Shown one piece after another: positions 23,384 through 32,231 of a stretch of 35,628 bases of DNA; positions within the stretch are counted from its first letter, which is position 1, and each line of letters starts with the position of its first letter. The notes beneath the pieces are model-generated. The model saw nothing but the letters and a program-made list of their open reading frames with translations. It did not search any database and was not told the origin of the DNA. This DNA comes from Verrucomicrobiota bacterium (GTDB lineage: Bacteria; Verrucomicrobiota; Kiritimatiellia; SS1-B-03-39; UBA6053). Where the stretch lies: the NCBI GenBank assembly GCA_020831625.1, contig JAFIGD010000049.1:1-35628 (forward strand), given 5' to 3'. Made by a program: the position numbers and the translations under genes.

Positions 23384-24181
23384 ATGAAAACACAACTTCT
23401 ATCCAACCTGTTTCGCGGACTGCTCCTGATGAGTCTTGTCCCCTCCCTTGCGCACGCGCGGGCCTTTGTTGAACTGGTCGATGGTCAGCGGGTGCCTGTG
23501 GACCGAATCCTGTCCAGGCCGGACGGCACGCTGGCTGTCTTCCGCGACGGACAGTCCACCGATATTGCCCGGGATCAATACATCCGCGCGGTCGGTGTGC
23601 AGCCTGAACGGATGGAGGAAGCCACGCGGCTGGTGGATCAGGGCGAAGGTGCGCAGGCGGTCTCCATCCTGAATGAAATCTTCCGCGCCTCGTCTTATCA
23701 AACCTGGGATGTCAGCGCGGGACTGCTTTTGATCCGGGTGCATCTTGCCGATAACAATGTGGTTTCTGCCCGTCAAACCCTGGACCAATTGAAACGCCGC
23801 TATGGCGACCGCACCTTCAGTCTCTTTCCTGATTTGCAGGCGAAAGACTGGTCGATTCGAATCGCGGGCGGACAGATTTCAGGTTTGGAAGACGAACTGA
23901 CCGATGTGATCCGTGACTCGGACAACCGGGCATTGGTTGGCAGAGCGTTGATTGCCCGCGGCGATTTAAAATTGGCCCGCACACAGCTTCGTCCGGCGGT
24001 TTTGGATTATTTGCGCGCCGCGCATTTTTACCGGGGCCAGGAGGACGTGCATGCTCAGGCGCTGTTGAAAGCGGGGCAAGTCTTTACGCAGCTGGGAGAG
24101 ACGGCAAACGCCCGGCGATTTTTGACGGAGCTTCGCACCCGGTATCCCGACAGCACATACGCCGCCCGGGCTCCACAGTGA
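23384..24181 (+). CDS. Exported TPR-like protein with an N-terminal beta domain
   Basis: A 265-residue protein with a signal peptide (cleavage near SLAHA-RAF, about residue 25). A short beta-rich segment follows (FVELVDGQRVPVDRILSRPD then GTLAVFRDGQSTDI, about 28-65), which looks SH3-like. Helical TPR-like pairs come next, ending with QALLKAGQVFTQLGETANAR and RFLTELRTRYPDS, a BamD/YbgF-type repeat end. Start 23384 is chosen because AAAGGTG precedes it and the signal peptide then begins at residue 1. It begins 17 nt after the large TPR gene and precedes exbB by 62 nt, so it is likely a second periplasmic partner of the same machine. No family name can be given. Confidence 0.8.
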   Translation: MKTQLLSNLFRGLLLMSLVPSLAHARAFVELVDGQRVPVDRILSRPDGTLAVFRDGQSTDIARDQYIRAVGVQPERMEEATRLVDQGEGAQAVSILNEIFRASSYQTWDVSAGLLLIRVHLADNNVVSARQTLDQLKRRYGDRTFSLFPDLQAKDWSIRIAGGQISGLEDELTDVIRDSDNRALVGRALIARGDLKLARTQLRPAVLDYLRAAHFYRGQEDVHAQALLKAGQVFTQLGETANARRFLTELRTRYPDSTYAARAPQ

Positions 24182-24243
24182 TAAACCTGAACTGCACATA
24201 ATTTTTTGATAACCTTGATGATATAAAGAGACTGGAGAACCTT

Positions 24244-25017
24244 ATGATGAAGAAACTTGGACTGATTGTTTTAATGGGTGTTTTGACGTTTTCAACCGGC
24301 ATTTCCCTCGCTCAGGACGCTGCCGCGAATGAAGCCGGACAGTTGGCCGCTCCCGCCGGCGGTGGGTCTGCCCCGGGCTCAGCCACCTTTGTGGATGTGG
24401 TGCAGGGCGGCGGATTTTTGGGCATTATCCTCTGGATTGCCATTTTCGTGACCTCGGTCGCGGGGATCGCGCTCATCGTTGACGCGTTTATCACCGTGCG
24501 GGGAGTTAAAATTATGCCGCCGACGCTGGTGAAAGATGTTCAGGCGGCGATGGAGCAGGGGGATGTGATGAAGGCGCTTCAGCATTGTGAAGAGGAGCCC
24601 TGTCCGGTGGCCAGTGTGCTGTCTGCGGGATTCTCCAACGTCGAGGAGGGGTTCGACACCATCCAGGACGCGGTGTCGGTCGCGGCGGCGATGGAGGAGG
24701 AGCGGCTCATGCAGCGCGTGAATTATTTGAACGTGGTCGGCAACCTTGCGCCGATGCTGGGGCTGCTTGGCACGGTGCAGGGGATGATCGCGGCGTTTGC
24801 AAACCTGGCCGGTGCCGGTGCGGCGGCCGGCGGTGCGCTGGCGCTCAGTATCTCACAGGCGCTGTACACCACCGCGTTCGGTTTGTTCATTGCGATTCCC
24901 GCGCTGGCCTTCTTCTATTATTTCCGTAACCGGGCCTCGACCATCATTTTGAATATGGAGCGGCTTACCATGGACGAGATCAAAATTCTCCGGAACGTGG
25001 AAGTGGTGGATGCCTGA
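24244..25017 (+). CDS. exbB: MotA/TolQ/ExbB proton channel family protein
   Basis: A 257-residue channel subunit. An N-terminal signal-like segment (1-24) is followed by an Ala/Gly-rich stretch and three membrane helices at about 57-82, 164-188 and 203-226. The cytoplasmic domain lies between the first two. The conserved region NLAPMLGLLGTVQGMIAAF (167-185) and ALYTTAFGLFIAIPALAFFY are the family signature. ExbB-type pentamers surround ExbD dimers and turn proton flow into work on a periplasmic partner. An N-terminal signal peptide is typical of PVC and Bacteroidota ExbB proteins. The gap before it holds TATAAA (24222-24227) without a good -35, so an internal promoter is only possible. CTGGAG precedes the start. 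Confidence 0.93.
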   Translation: MMKKLGLIVLMGVLTFSTGISLAQDAAANEAGQLAAPAGGGSAPGSATFVDVVQGGGFLGIILWIAIFVTSVAGIALIVDAFITVRGVKIMPPTLVKDVQAAMEQGDVMKALQHCEEEPCPVASVLSAGFSNVEEGFDTIQDAVSVAAAMEEERLMQRVNYLNVVGNLAPMLGLLGTVQGMIAAFANLAGAGAAAGGALALSISQALYTTAFGLFIAIPALAFFYYFRNRASTIILNMERLTMDEIKILRNVEVVDA

Positions 25018-25059
25018 TTCCGCCCTTCATATCCCAACCTGTAACTCAGAGAGGGTCTC

Positions 25060-25473
25060 ATGAAAAAACGTACCCCTGACGCGGTGAATCTGACACCGAT
25101 GATTGACATCGTTTTCCAGATGATCATCTTCTTTGTGTTTACAATCGACCTGGAGCGGGAAAAATTCGATACCGAGGAAATTCGTGCTCCGGATGCGCCG
25201 CACGCCCGGGAGATTATGGAGTTCGAGCCCGCCACGATCTACCCTCAGATTCTGGCCAGCGGTGCGGTGCGGATCGGATCCGCCGCTGTGGATCACGCCA
25301 CGTTCCGGAATTTGATCCGGAGTGCGGTCCGGCGCTATGGCCAGGAAATTCCGGTGATGGTCTATGCGCATGAGAACGCCCGGCACCGGGATGTGCGCCG
25401 GGTGATGGATATCTGCTCCGAAGAGGGGCTGTACCGGATCAGCCTCATCGGTATTATCGAACGGAATCAATAA
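25060..25473 (+). CDS. exbD: ExbD/TolR-type proton channel subunit, first copy
   Basis: A 137-residue protein with the ExbD layout: short cytoplasmic N-terminus, one membrane helix starting at NLTPMIDIVFQMIIFFVFT (about 11-29) with the essential proton-carrying Asp (D16), and a periplasmic alpha/beta domain ending in the peptidoglycan or partner-binding region (VMDICSEEGLYRISLIGI). It lies 42 nt after exbB with AGAGAGGG as ribosome binding site. A second, different ExbD follows, so the complex may contain an ExbD heterodimer. Confidence 0.92.
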   Translation: MKKRTPDAVNLTPMIDIVFQMIIFFVFTIDLEREKFDTEEIRAPDAPHAREIMEFEPATIYPQILASGAVRIGSAAVDHATFRNLIRSAVRRYGQEIPVMVYAHENARHRDVRRVMDICSEEGLYRISLIGIIERNQ

Positions 25474-25489
25474 GTTACTGGAGTCATTT

Positions 25490-25915
25490 ATGCGTCGAAA
25501 ATCCAAACACCGCCGGGCCCCGAAGCGGGACCAGAAAATGGAAGATATTCCCATGACGCCGATGATCGACGTGGTCTTCCAGTTGCTGATTTATTTTGTG
25601 TTCACGTTCGAAATCCCCGACCGCATGTCTCAGATGCCCGTTTTCCGGCCTGCGCCGGACACCCGTGGACAGCCTCCACAGCAGGAAATTCGCAGTATGC
25701 GTATCGGTGTCTATGACGGGTTTTTCACCCTGAATGATACCCGGGTGACCGAGGACAGCCTGACGCGCACCTTCAACCGTCTCGCGAACCTGGATCCCAA
25801 TCAAAACATGATTGTCATCGCCACCGGAAACAGCCAGCACAAGTATCTGGTGCGGGTTTTGGATCTTCTCCAGAAAGCCGGTCTGCAACAGGTCACGCTG
25901 CTTTCTGCGGATTAA
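25490..25915 (+). CDS. exbD: ExbD/TolR-type proton channel subunit, second copy
   Basis: A 141-residue ExbD-like protein with a strongly basic N-terminus (MRRKSKHRRAPKRDQK), a membrane helix from IPMTPMIDVVFQLLIYFVFT with the conserved Asp at about residue 26, and a periplasmic domain ending VRVLDLLQKAGLQQVTLLS. It starts 16 nt after the first exbD with CTGGAG upstream. It is clearly diverged from the first copy in the periplasmic part. Its TAA stop shares bases with the stop of the convergent lipoprotein gene. Confidence 0.92.
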   Translation: MRRKSKHRRAPKRDQKMEDIPMTPMIDVVFQLLIYFVFTFEIPDRMSQMPVFRPAPDTRGQPPQQEIRSMRIGVYDGFFTLNDTRVTEDSLTRTFNRLANLDPNQNMIVIATGNSQHKYLVRVLDLLQKAGLQQVTLLSAD

Positions 25916-26778
25916 AACCGGATTAGAATTGTCTCTCCGGTTTCGATGCTCACGCCGGGGAAATCGCGAAGGTCATGCCATTCAAACGCGCCCGGGCCTT
26001 CCTCGGCCAGGCGCTTCAGATGTTCGCGGGATTGGATAAATTCATCGCCTGAAAACGAGAAAAGCAAAATAGTTGTCTCCGCGGCATGGGTATCCTCTTG
26101 AATAAACCGGGCGTTGCTTGAGATGAGTTCTCCCGGAAGGATAATTTCCAGGCGGATCATCATGTCCCGGGCGAGACGTTTCAGGATTTCCTCCGGGCCC
26201 GCCCGGGGCGGAATTTGAAAAGCATTGCCTCGGGACATCAGGTTTTGACGCTCCCGGTCAAACTGTTCTCTCCGCTGCCGTCGGACATTGGCGGATTCAA
26301 TGCGGACATGGGTGGAGGCGCCGGCGGGTTTGGCGAGCGTGGGGGGGGTAACTTTTATCAGCCCCGGTTCGTGATCAAACCTGAAACGGGGGAGGCTCTC
26401 CGCGGAGGGTGTCTGCGGCCGGAACAGAAACGGCGCGTTCAGGTTGATGTCAAGGCTCAGGTCGGACAGTTGGTCAAAGTGGTAGCGAACCCGGAATAAT
26501 TTCGACCCGTCCTGCGCTTCGATATCATGTTCCTGGTAGCGAACGCCGCCGCCGTATTGGGAGGCCGCGTGGCTCAGCGCCTGTTCGTGAAACCAAATCC
26601 GGTCCGGCGGCAGACCCGCGTGGGCCTCCGCATAACGGAGGAACGCATCGCTCAGCGTGGTCAGGATCTCCAGCGTCCCCGATCCGTCCGGCTCCGGAAA
26701 AATCCGGACCTCGCGCTGGAAGCAACCGGTGAAGATAAAAAGCGCACTGAGTATGGGAAAGAGCGGAGAGAAGCGCAT
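25912..26778 (-). CDS. Predicted lipoprotein of unknown function
   Basis: A 288-residue protein with a lipoprotein signal: LSALFIFTGC places the lipidated Cys at 19. The mature part is mixed alpha/beta, with REVRIFPEPDGSGTLEILTT near the start (reminiscent of lipoproteins that describe a quadratic-type 'DGSG' turn), and no catalytic motif that I recognise. The ATG at 26778 is divergent from the EF-G gene, only 53 nt away, so their promoters share the gap. At the other end it converges on the second exbD, with overlapping stop codons inside a TTAA. It is not obviously part of the ExbBD machine because it is on the opposite strand. Confidence 0.75.
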   Translation of the reverse strand: MRFSPLFPILSALFIFTGCFQREVRIFPEPDGSGTLEILTTLSDAFLRYAEAHAGLPPDRIWFHEQALSHAASQYGGGVRYQEHDIEAQDGSKLFRVRYHFDQLSDLSLDINLNAPFLFRPQTPSAESLPRFRFDHEPGLIKVTPPTLAKPAGASTHVRIESANVRRQRREQFDRERQNLMSRGNAFQIPPRAGPEEILKRLARDMMIRLEIILPGELISSNARFIQEDTHAAETTILLFSFSGDEFIQSREHLKRLAEEGPGAFEWHDLRDFPGVSIETGETILIRF

Positions 26779-26831
26779 GGCGGAATTCCTTTTTCATTTC
26801 TTCAAATTTCTGATAACACCCCCACACTATT

Positions 26832-28931
26832 ATGACTGACAAATCGACACAATCTAATTCCCCGGATCGGGAGCATTCTTTGGCGAATATCCGCAACATC
26901 GGTGTTGTGGCGCATATTGACGCCGGGAAAACGACCACCAGCGAACGCATCCTTTTTTACAGCGGCCGCCTGCACCGGCTGGGCGAGGTGCATCACGGAA
27001 CCGCGACCATGGACTGGATGGATCAGGAGCGCGAGCGGGGAATCACCATTACCAGTGCCGCCACCACGACTTTTTGGAAGGGGATTCAGGTGAACCTGAT
27101 TGACACCCCGGGTCATGTGGACTTTACCGTGGAGGTTGAGCGGTCTCTGCGGGTGCTTGACGGCGCGGTGGGGGTGTTTTGCGCGGTGGCGGGGGTGCAG
27201 CCGCAGTCGGAAACCGTTTGGCGTCAGGCCCGGAAATACAAAGTGCCCGGACTGGCGTTTGTGAATAAAGCTGACCGAATGGGAGCCAATTTCACCCGCT
27301 GTGTGGAGCAGATCCGGTCAAAACTGCTGCTGCCGGCCTATCCGATTCAGATCCCGATCGGTTTGGAGGAACATTTCAAGGGGATGGTGGATTTGGTGAC
27401 ACAGAAGGCTTTGATTTTCAATGATGAGAGTCTTGGGGCCGAATTTTCCGTGGAAGAGATTCCCGGGGATTTGCAGGACGCTGCCGAGATGGCGCGCATG
27501 GAACTGATTGAGGCGGTGGCTGAACGGGATGAGGAATCGCTGGAGCGATTCATGGAGACGGGAACGCTGGAGGAAAGCGAACTCAAAGCGGGAATCCGGC
27601 GGCTGACCTGCTCGCAGCACTTTGTGCCGGTATTGGTGGGCAGCTCTCTGAAAAACAAAGGGGTACAACCTTTGTTGGATGCGGTGGTGGATTATTTGCC
27701 GTCTCCGCTTGATGTGCCGGTTCCTCACGGCATTCATCCCAAAACCGGTGAGCCGGTGAACCGGGAGGCTTCGGATCATGAACCTGTGTGCGCGCTGGCG
27801 TTTAAAATTGCCAACGATGCCTATGTGGGCAAAATCGCCTTTGTCCGCGTGTATGCGGGGATGCTTCAGAAAGGCCAGAATTTTTACAATCCCCGCACGG
27901 GGAAACGGGAGCGTCTGCAGCGGCTGGTCCGTCTGCACGCCAACAGCCGGGAAGAGCTGGATGTCATCTATGCCGGAGAGATCGGGGGCGTGGTGGGTTC
28001 CAAGGAACTGACCACCGGAGACACCCTCTGCGCTGAAGCCCAACCGCTGATACTGGAGCGCATCGAATTCCCTGAATCGGTGATCGCCATGTCGGTGGAG
28101 CCCAAATCCTCCTCGGACAAAGATTCCCTGATGAACGCGTTGCGGATTTTGGCGGATGAAGATCCCACCTTCCGCTTCACGCTGGACAAGGATTCCGGAC
28201 AGACGCTGATGCATGGCATGGGCGAGTTGCATCTGGAAATTTTACGGGACCGGTTGCTGCGAGAATACAAGGTTCCCGCGCGTGCCGGGAAACCGATGGT
28301 GACCTATCGTGAGACCGTCGGGAAGCCCGCGACGCACACTCAGGTCTTCGACCGGGAAATCGGGGGCAAGCGGCAATTGGCCGGCATTACGATGCGGGTG
28401 GAACCGCTGGAACGCGGAAGCGGGAACAAGATCGAGATCCTGCCCTCCAAAAGGGACTTTCCCGCGGAGTACCGGGAGGCGGCCACCGAGGGCATTCAGG
28501 ACGCGCTGGTGACGGGGATGCTGCGCAATTTTCCGATGGTGGATGTCAAGGTGACGGTTGAGAAGGCTGAAGTGCATCCCACCGAATCCACGGAAACCGC
28601 TTTCCGGAGTTGCGCGCACATCGGCATGCGGCAGGTCCTGCTGGATGCTGATCCGCTTTTGCTGGAGCCGATTATGAATGTCGAGGTGCTGACCCCAGAA
28701 GAAAACATGGGCGACGTGATGGCGGATTTAAACAGCCGCCGCGGAAAAATCCGGGATTTGGAGGCGGTGGAGGACGGACAGAAAATCAGTGCCGATGTGC
28801 CGCTGGCGGAACTGTTCGGCTACACGACAACCCTGCGATCGCTCACCAAGGGCCGCGCCAGCCAGTCGATGGAGCCCTCCGCCTTCGCGGTGGTGCCCGA
28901 AGACGTGCTGAAAGCCATGCCGCAGTATTGA
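26832..28931 (+). CDS. fusA: Elongation factor G-like GTPase, probably a non-canonical EF-G paralogue
   Basis: A 699-residue translational GTPase with the EF-G domain order. G1 is AHIDAGKTT (27-35), switch I ends RGITIT (69-74), G3 is DTPGH (91-95) and G4 is NKAD (145-148). Domains II-V follow, with [20 protein letters not shown] and DLNSRRGKI in the C-terminal region. Domain IV departs from ordinary EF-G: where GGRGQYGHV is usual, this protein has [13 protein letters not shown] (about 505-520). That resembles the spdEFG group described in spirochaetes, planctomycetes and delta-proteobacteria, so it may work in translocation or in ribosome recycling. It has no rpsL, rpsG or tuf beside it. No Shine-Dalgarno sequence precedes the ATG; GATAAC at 26812-26817 could give a leader of about 8 nt. 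Confidence 0.93.
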   Translation: MTDKSTQSNSPDREHSLANIRNIGVVAHIDAGKTTTSERILFYSGRLHRLGEVHHGTATMDWMDQERERGITITSAATTTFWKGIQVNLIDTPGHVDFTVEVERSLRVLDGAVGVFCAVAGVQPQSETVWRQARKYKVPGLAFVNKADRMGANFTRCVEQIRSKLLLPAYPIQIPIGLEEHFKGMVDLVTQKALIFNDESLGAEFSVEEIPGDLQDAAEMARMELIEAVAERDEESLERFMETGTLEESELKAGIRRLTCSQHFVPVLVGSSLKNKGVQPLLDAVVDYLPSPLDVPVPHGIHPKTGEPVNREASDHEPVCALAFKIANDAYVGKIAFVRVYAGMLQKGQNFYNPRTGKRERLQRLVRLHANSREELDVIYAGEIGGVVGSKELTTGDTLCAEAQPLILERIEFPESVIAMSVEPKSSSDKDSLMNALRILADEDPTFRFTLDKDSGQTLMHGMGELHLEILRDRLLREYKVPARAGKPMVTYRETVGKPATHTQVFDREIGGKRQLAGITMRVEPLERGSGNKIEILPSKRDFPAEYREAATEGIQDALVTGMLRNFPMVDVKVTVEKAEVHPTESTETAFRSCAHIGMRQVLLDADPLLLEPIMNVEVLTPEENMGDVMADLNSRRGKIRDLEAVEDGQKISADVPLAELFGYTTTLRSLTKGRASQSMEPSAFAVVPEDVLKAMPQY

Positions 28932-28938
28932 AAAGGCT

Positions 28939-29379
28939 TCAGGACTCCGCTGTCAATGGATTCCAAATTTTTTGGAAGCCGAAGGAGCGGAAATCTTTCA
29001 GGTTTACCGTGGCGAACTCAGTGACCCCGTGATGTAGAAGGGTCAGGGCTATTTTGGCATCAAAGATCCTTCGGCGCGGAAAATCCTGATCTCCTGCAAA
29101 TTGCCAAACTTGATCCATGATTGGCGCGTTTTCGATGCAGCGCCAGCGGGGGTGTCGGCGGAATCGCTGGATTACCTCCACGGCCTCTCCGGCACGTAAA
29201 GGATTCCCGGACATAACCGTTGGATTACGAAGAAGATTGTATAACTCTGTTAATACAAGTTCACAAATAACAATATCATGTTCGTTTGACCACTTCAGAA
29301 GGAATTCCCGGCATGGCTCATGATCCTTCGCCCCGGCGTTGCAGGCTAGAAATAATAGATTTGTGTCGAGGGATTTCAT
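28939..29379 (-). CDS. vapC: PIN-domain ribonuclease toxin, VapC-like
   Basis: A 146-residue PIN domain, the ribonuclease toxin of type II toxin-antitoxin pairs. The acidic active-site residues are visible: D5 in [10 protein letters not shown]45 in [12 protein letters not shown]107 in [13 protein letters not shown] and D129 in TVNLKDF. The start overlaps the antitoxin gene's stop by 4 nt (ATGA), so the toxin is made by translational coupling after its antitoxin. The 3' end faces fusA with only 7 nt between stops and no terminator. The pair is visibly less GC-rich than neighbouring genes, suggesting transfer. RNA target unknown. Confidence 0.9.
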   Translation of the reverse strand: MKSLDTNLLFLACNAGAKDHEPCREFLLKWSNEHDIVICELVLTELYNLLRNPTVMSGNPLRAGEAVEVIQRFRRHPRWRCIENAPIMDQVWQFAGDQDFPRRRIFDAKIALTLLHHGVTEFATVNLKDFRSFGFQKIWNPLTAES

Positions 29380-29618
29380 CGGAGAGTATCCATATCCGCT
29401 TCGCGCTCACGCTGGATATCCTCCAGGCTGACGGTTGTGTTGTGGATCACATTCACTTTTGGCAACTCCCACGGGGCCGCCTCCAAAGCGGGATAAACAC
29501 TCACAATATATTCAAGTCCTCTGCGCATGACCTCCGCAAGGGACATTTCCCGTTCCCGGGCCACCCGTTTTGCGGCTCGGTAAAGCTCATCCGGAATTTG
29601 AACCTGTGTTTTAATCAT
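29376..29618 (-). CDS. vapB: Ribbon-helix-helix antitoxin, VapB/CopG-like
   Basis: An 80-residue antitoxin. Residues 3-39 ([20 protein letters not shown] then [17 protein letters not shown]) form a ribbon-helix-helix DNA-binding unit: a short strand followed by two helices. The charged C-terminal tail ([16 protein letters not shown]) would wrap the toxin. It should repress its own promoter as a complex with VapC, and a perfect palindrome lies exactly over the promoter and the start codon. It is translationally coupled to vapC. No Shine-Dalgarno sequence precedes the ATG, and the predicted transcript begins at or next to the start codon. Confidence 0.88.
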   Translation of the reverse strand: MIKTQVQIPDELYRAAKRVAREREMSLAEVMRRGLEYIVSVYPALEAAPWELPKVNVIHNTTVSLEDIQREREADMDTLR

Positions 29619-29653
29619 GATGGCATAATGCCATCATTGTGATTTGATGTCAA
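29617..29653 (-). promoter_or_regulatory. Promoter and operator of the toxin-antitoxin pair
   Basis: On the minus strand TTGACA (29648-29653) is a perfect -35, separated by 17 nt from CATTAT (29625-29630). A perfect inverted repeat, atgatggcat and atgccatcat with one base between (29617-29637), covers the -10 and the antitoxin ATG. A protein bound here would block RNA polymerase. The -10 is only 6 nt from the ATG, so the mRNA should be leaderless or nearly so. Confidence 0.8.
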
Positions 29654-29658
29654 TTGAA

Positions 29659-31695
29659 TTAAAGAACGCGGGAAAGGAGAAACATGGCGAAGACAACCCA
29701 GAAGATTCGCATGAGCCACCAGAGGCGCTGACGGGTGAAGGTGCTGTTTTCGGGGAAGGGCGGTTTGGCGGTGAAGGTCAGACGCTGGGCGCGGCTGAGT
29801 CTCATGCGGGAATTGATGGCCCATCCGGTGCCCTCCAGAAGCACGCTGAGATCCCGGCGGCCAAGTCGGATGGCGGCGATGACGGCACTGGGAATGAGCA
29901 CCGCGAGAATCGCCACCATGAGCCCGCCGAGGATCTGGGGGAGGGTGAGTTCGGCAAAGGTTTTGGTCATGAAGGCCAGCGAGGAGCCCATGGCGGCGAT
30001 GGCGATACCGCCGCCGGCGAGCATTTGTCCGGGGGCGGGATTCGGGGTATTGGGAGGAGGGGGAGGCGCGGTCATCACCTGTTCCGTGGATTGATCCAGA
30101 TTTTTTTCAGCGTTTTGGGTAATGCCTTCGACTTTCCGGGTCAATGTGGCGCCGATTCGCTGAAAGGGAGCGGCCATGGCCTCCGCGAGACTGACGGGAT
30201 TGTCGGAAATATGGGTCAGGGTCGCGAACCATTCGGTGCCGTCGACATGCTGAAAAAGGCCGTGCTTTCCAACACGCAGGTTTCCTTTTCTTCCCGAGGT
30301 GGCGGGAACCGCGATCTCCCGGCTTTCGGGTTGACGGGGGTGCTCCAGTTTCACAATCATGATAAACATGGTCCCGCCCTCAATCCCTTTCAAATAGTGG
30401 GCGCGGTCCGGAACCCGGACGGCGAGATTAAAGCGCCGGCCGTCCATAATCAGGGAGCCCTCCTCAAACGCGGCCCGCTGATCGGGGGCATAGAGCTTGG
30501 GAAAACTGATGAAATTATTGGCGAAATCGAGCAGACAGGCCTGAAAAAGAATCATTTTTTCGGCCAGGCGCACTTGGGTAAGATCCAATGCCGCGTGCGT
30601 CTGAGACTGAAGAAGTTTGCGGATGTCGGCGATATGCGGGCTGTTCAGCATGGAGGCGAGGTCGTCGGTTGTTAGGCCCTTCAGATAAGGCGCGGGTTCG
30701 GCCTGTCTCCATGTGGCGTAACGTTCGAACGCCTCTTTAATGTGCTGCCAGTCGGCGCGGGTCAGCACTTCATCGGTTTTATCGAACAGGGGAATGAGAA
30801 TTTCGGATCGAAGCGCATGGAGAGAGCGCGCGTATGCGGGGTTCATCCGGTTGTCCATGCGCAAAATCCCCTCGGGGTTGGGTTTTGCGGGCGGAGCCTG
30901 TTTCAGCGCGGATTCGGAGGAATGCGCGCTGGAGATGTGTTCGCTGTCGGGATGAGGCGGCCAGAGGGTCTGGACGGCCTCGGGGTTGACCGCCACCCAG
31001 TCACAGAGCGCGAAAAAGCGGTCAAGCCGGTCGCGCAACTCCATGTAGATCTCGAACGCTTTGGCGGTGTGCTCTCCCAGCGGCAAGACATCGGAGCGGT
31101 TCGTGTCGCCGGTTTCGGCAAGCCAGTCGAGGCGTCTTTTCCCGTCGTGAAGAAAGGTTGCCAGCGTGGGTTCATCGATCCCGGGTTTGCCAGAGGGGTG
31201 TGGCGTTCCCGGCATTGCGGTGAGCAGTTTTTCCATCCAGGACCGCACATTCTCACTGTCGGCCGCCGCCGGCAGCACCACGCCCGCCTCACTGACCGGA
31301 CTGGCTTCCAGCCGCTCCCGGGCTTTTCGAATTTTCGAGAGGGAAACCGATGCCGCATCCCCCCGGAAACGGTTCAGAAGCGGAATGACCTTTTGACAGT
31401 CCGGATGCGTGTCGTTCAGGCTCTCCGGTTTCAGTTCTGTGGAGCCGGATGAGAAGCCGTCAAGTGACCGGAAGCGTTCCCGAGCCCAGGCCACAGCCGC
31501 CTTGAGTTCTCCGGCTTTAATTCGTTTGTCCTGTTCGGTATCCAGACCGCGCAGAAAAACGGGGTCCATCCGAAAGGCCTCAATCGGTGCGCTGGTCGCC
31601 ACCCATAGACCTTCGTCCAATGCGCACGCCTCAAGCAGATCCTCCACGGACTCGAGTTGAGCATGGTAGGCCTGACCTTGTAAGTTGAATTGCAT
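29659..31695 (-). CDS. Large conserved-type membrane protein with an EF-hand-like loop, unknown function
   Basis: A 678-residue protein that I cannot place in a named family. Residues 52-63 (DTEQDKRIKAGE) match a 12-residue EF-hand loop at positions 1, 3, 5, 8 and 12, so calcium binding is possible. A long, mostly helical region follows to about 540, with a Pro-rich linker at 543-556. C-terminal membrane segments are at about 558-577, 586-610 and 658-677. There is no signal peptide, so the large N-terminal part is probably cytoplasmic. It stands as a single leftward gene whose stop is 5 nt before the -35 box of the toxin-antitoxin promoter. Confidence 0.75.
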   Translation of the reverse strand: MQFNLQGQAYHAQLESVEDLLEACALDEGLWVATSAPIEAFRMDPVFLRGLDTEQDKRIKAGELKAAVAWARERFRSLDGFSSGSTELKPESLNDTHPDCQKVIPLLNRFRGDAASVSLSKIRKARERLEASPVSEAGVVLPAAADSENVRSWMEKLLTAMPGTPHPSGKPGIDEPTLATFLHDGKRRLDWLAETGDTNRSDVLPLGEHTAKAFEIYMELRDRLDRFFALCDWVAVNPEAVQTLWPPHPDSEHISSAHSSESALKQAPPAKPNPEGILRMDNRMNPAYARSLHALRSEILIPLFDKTDEVLTRADWQHIKEAFERYATWRQAEPAPYLKGLTTDDLASMLNSPHIADIRKLLQSQTHAALDLTQVRLAEKMILFQACLLDFANNFISFPKLYAPDQRAAFEEGSLIMDGRRFNLAVRVPDRAHYLKGIEGGTMFIMIVKLEHPRQPESREIAVPATSGRKGNLRVGKHGLFQHVDGTEWFATLTHISDNPVSLAEAMAAPFQRIGATLTRKVEGITQNAEKNLDQSTEQVMTAPPPPPNTPNPAPGQMLAGGGIAIAAMGSSLAFMTKTFAELTLPQILGGLMVAILAVLIPSAVIAAIRLGRRDLSVLLEGTGWAINSRMRLSRAQRLTFTAKPPFPENSTFTRQRLWWLMRIFWVVFAMFLLSRVL

Positions 31696-31796
31696 GAGAT
31701 TAGAATGAAAAGGAACACGCCTTCGGTCAATGACAATTCGGACGTTTATCGAAAAAAGCGGATTCCGGTGCGGAAAGGGGGGCGGATTTGTGATTT

Positions 31797-31853
31797 AACC
31801 ACGGATGAACAAGAAGAATAAACGGGTTCGTGTATATCCGTAGACCCGTGGTT
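31797..31853. repeat. Inverted repeat around an 'accacggatgaac' motif
   Basis: aaccacgg (31797-31804) pairs with ccgtggtt (31846-31853); inside, acgga (31801-31805) could alternatively pair with tccgt (31837-31841). The motif 'accacggat' recurs near 364, 2328 and 33893, so this is one of the dispersed intergenic repeats. Confidence 0.5.
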
Positions 31854-31886
31854 TAGACTGTTTTTGCCCGGATTGGGCCGCCGGTT

Positions 31887-32231
31887 TTATCCCTTCGGAT
31901 GATCGGAATCAGTGGTTGATGCCGGGGACGGCGGCCGGGAAGGCTTTTCTCTCACAGGCCGGGTGACGGCTCTCCGCAGAATCTCGACATACATTTCCGG
32001 CCAGGTTTCCTTGGCCGCCTTGTCGACACAGGCGATGATCTCCCCCGGTTTGACGGCCGCGGCCTCCCCGCTGGAGGGGCCGAAGCGGCAGTCGAAGTCC
32101 CAATAGTCTGTCCCCTCCGGCAGCTCCCGGTTGTTCTCCCGGCGGAGGTATTTCCGCAGTTCGTGTTTTACGGCTTCAAGATGGCGGTCGGGATGTTTTC
32201 CGGGCGGCGCGAGGGGGAAGGTTTTTTTCAT
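31887..32231 (-). CDS. DUF6172 family protein
   Basis: A 114-residue protein matching a conserved small family of unknown function (DUF6172): it opens [20 protein letters not shown] and continues [28 protein letters not shown] and [17 protein letters not shown]. The middle of these is the family's most distinctive stretch. It has no signal peptide and is basic near the N-terminus. The last 20 residues are Pro/Ser-rich. Its ATG overlaps the stop of the upstream cyclophilin gene by 4 nt, so the two are co-translated. No function is known to me. Confidence 0.85.
   Translation of the reverse strand: MKKTFPLAPPGKHPDRHLEAVKHELRKYLRRENNRELPEGTDYWDFDCRFGPSSGEAAAVKPGEIIACVDKAAKETWPEMYVEILRRAVTRPVREKPSRPPSPASTTDSDHPKG

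Noticed and set aside
29644-30675. 343-codon plus-strand open frame
   Set aside because: It is antisense to the 678-residue membrane protein, and its residues show no natural hydrophobic pattern.
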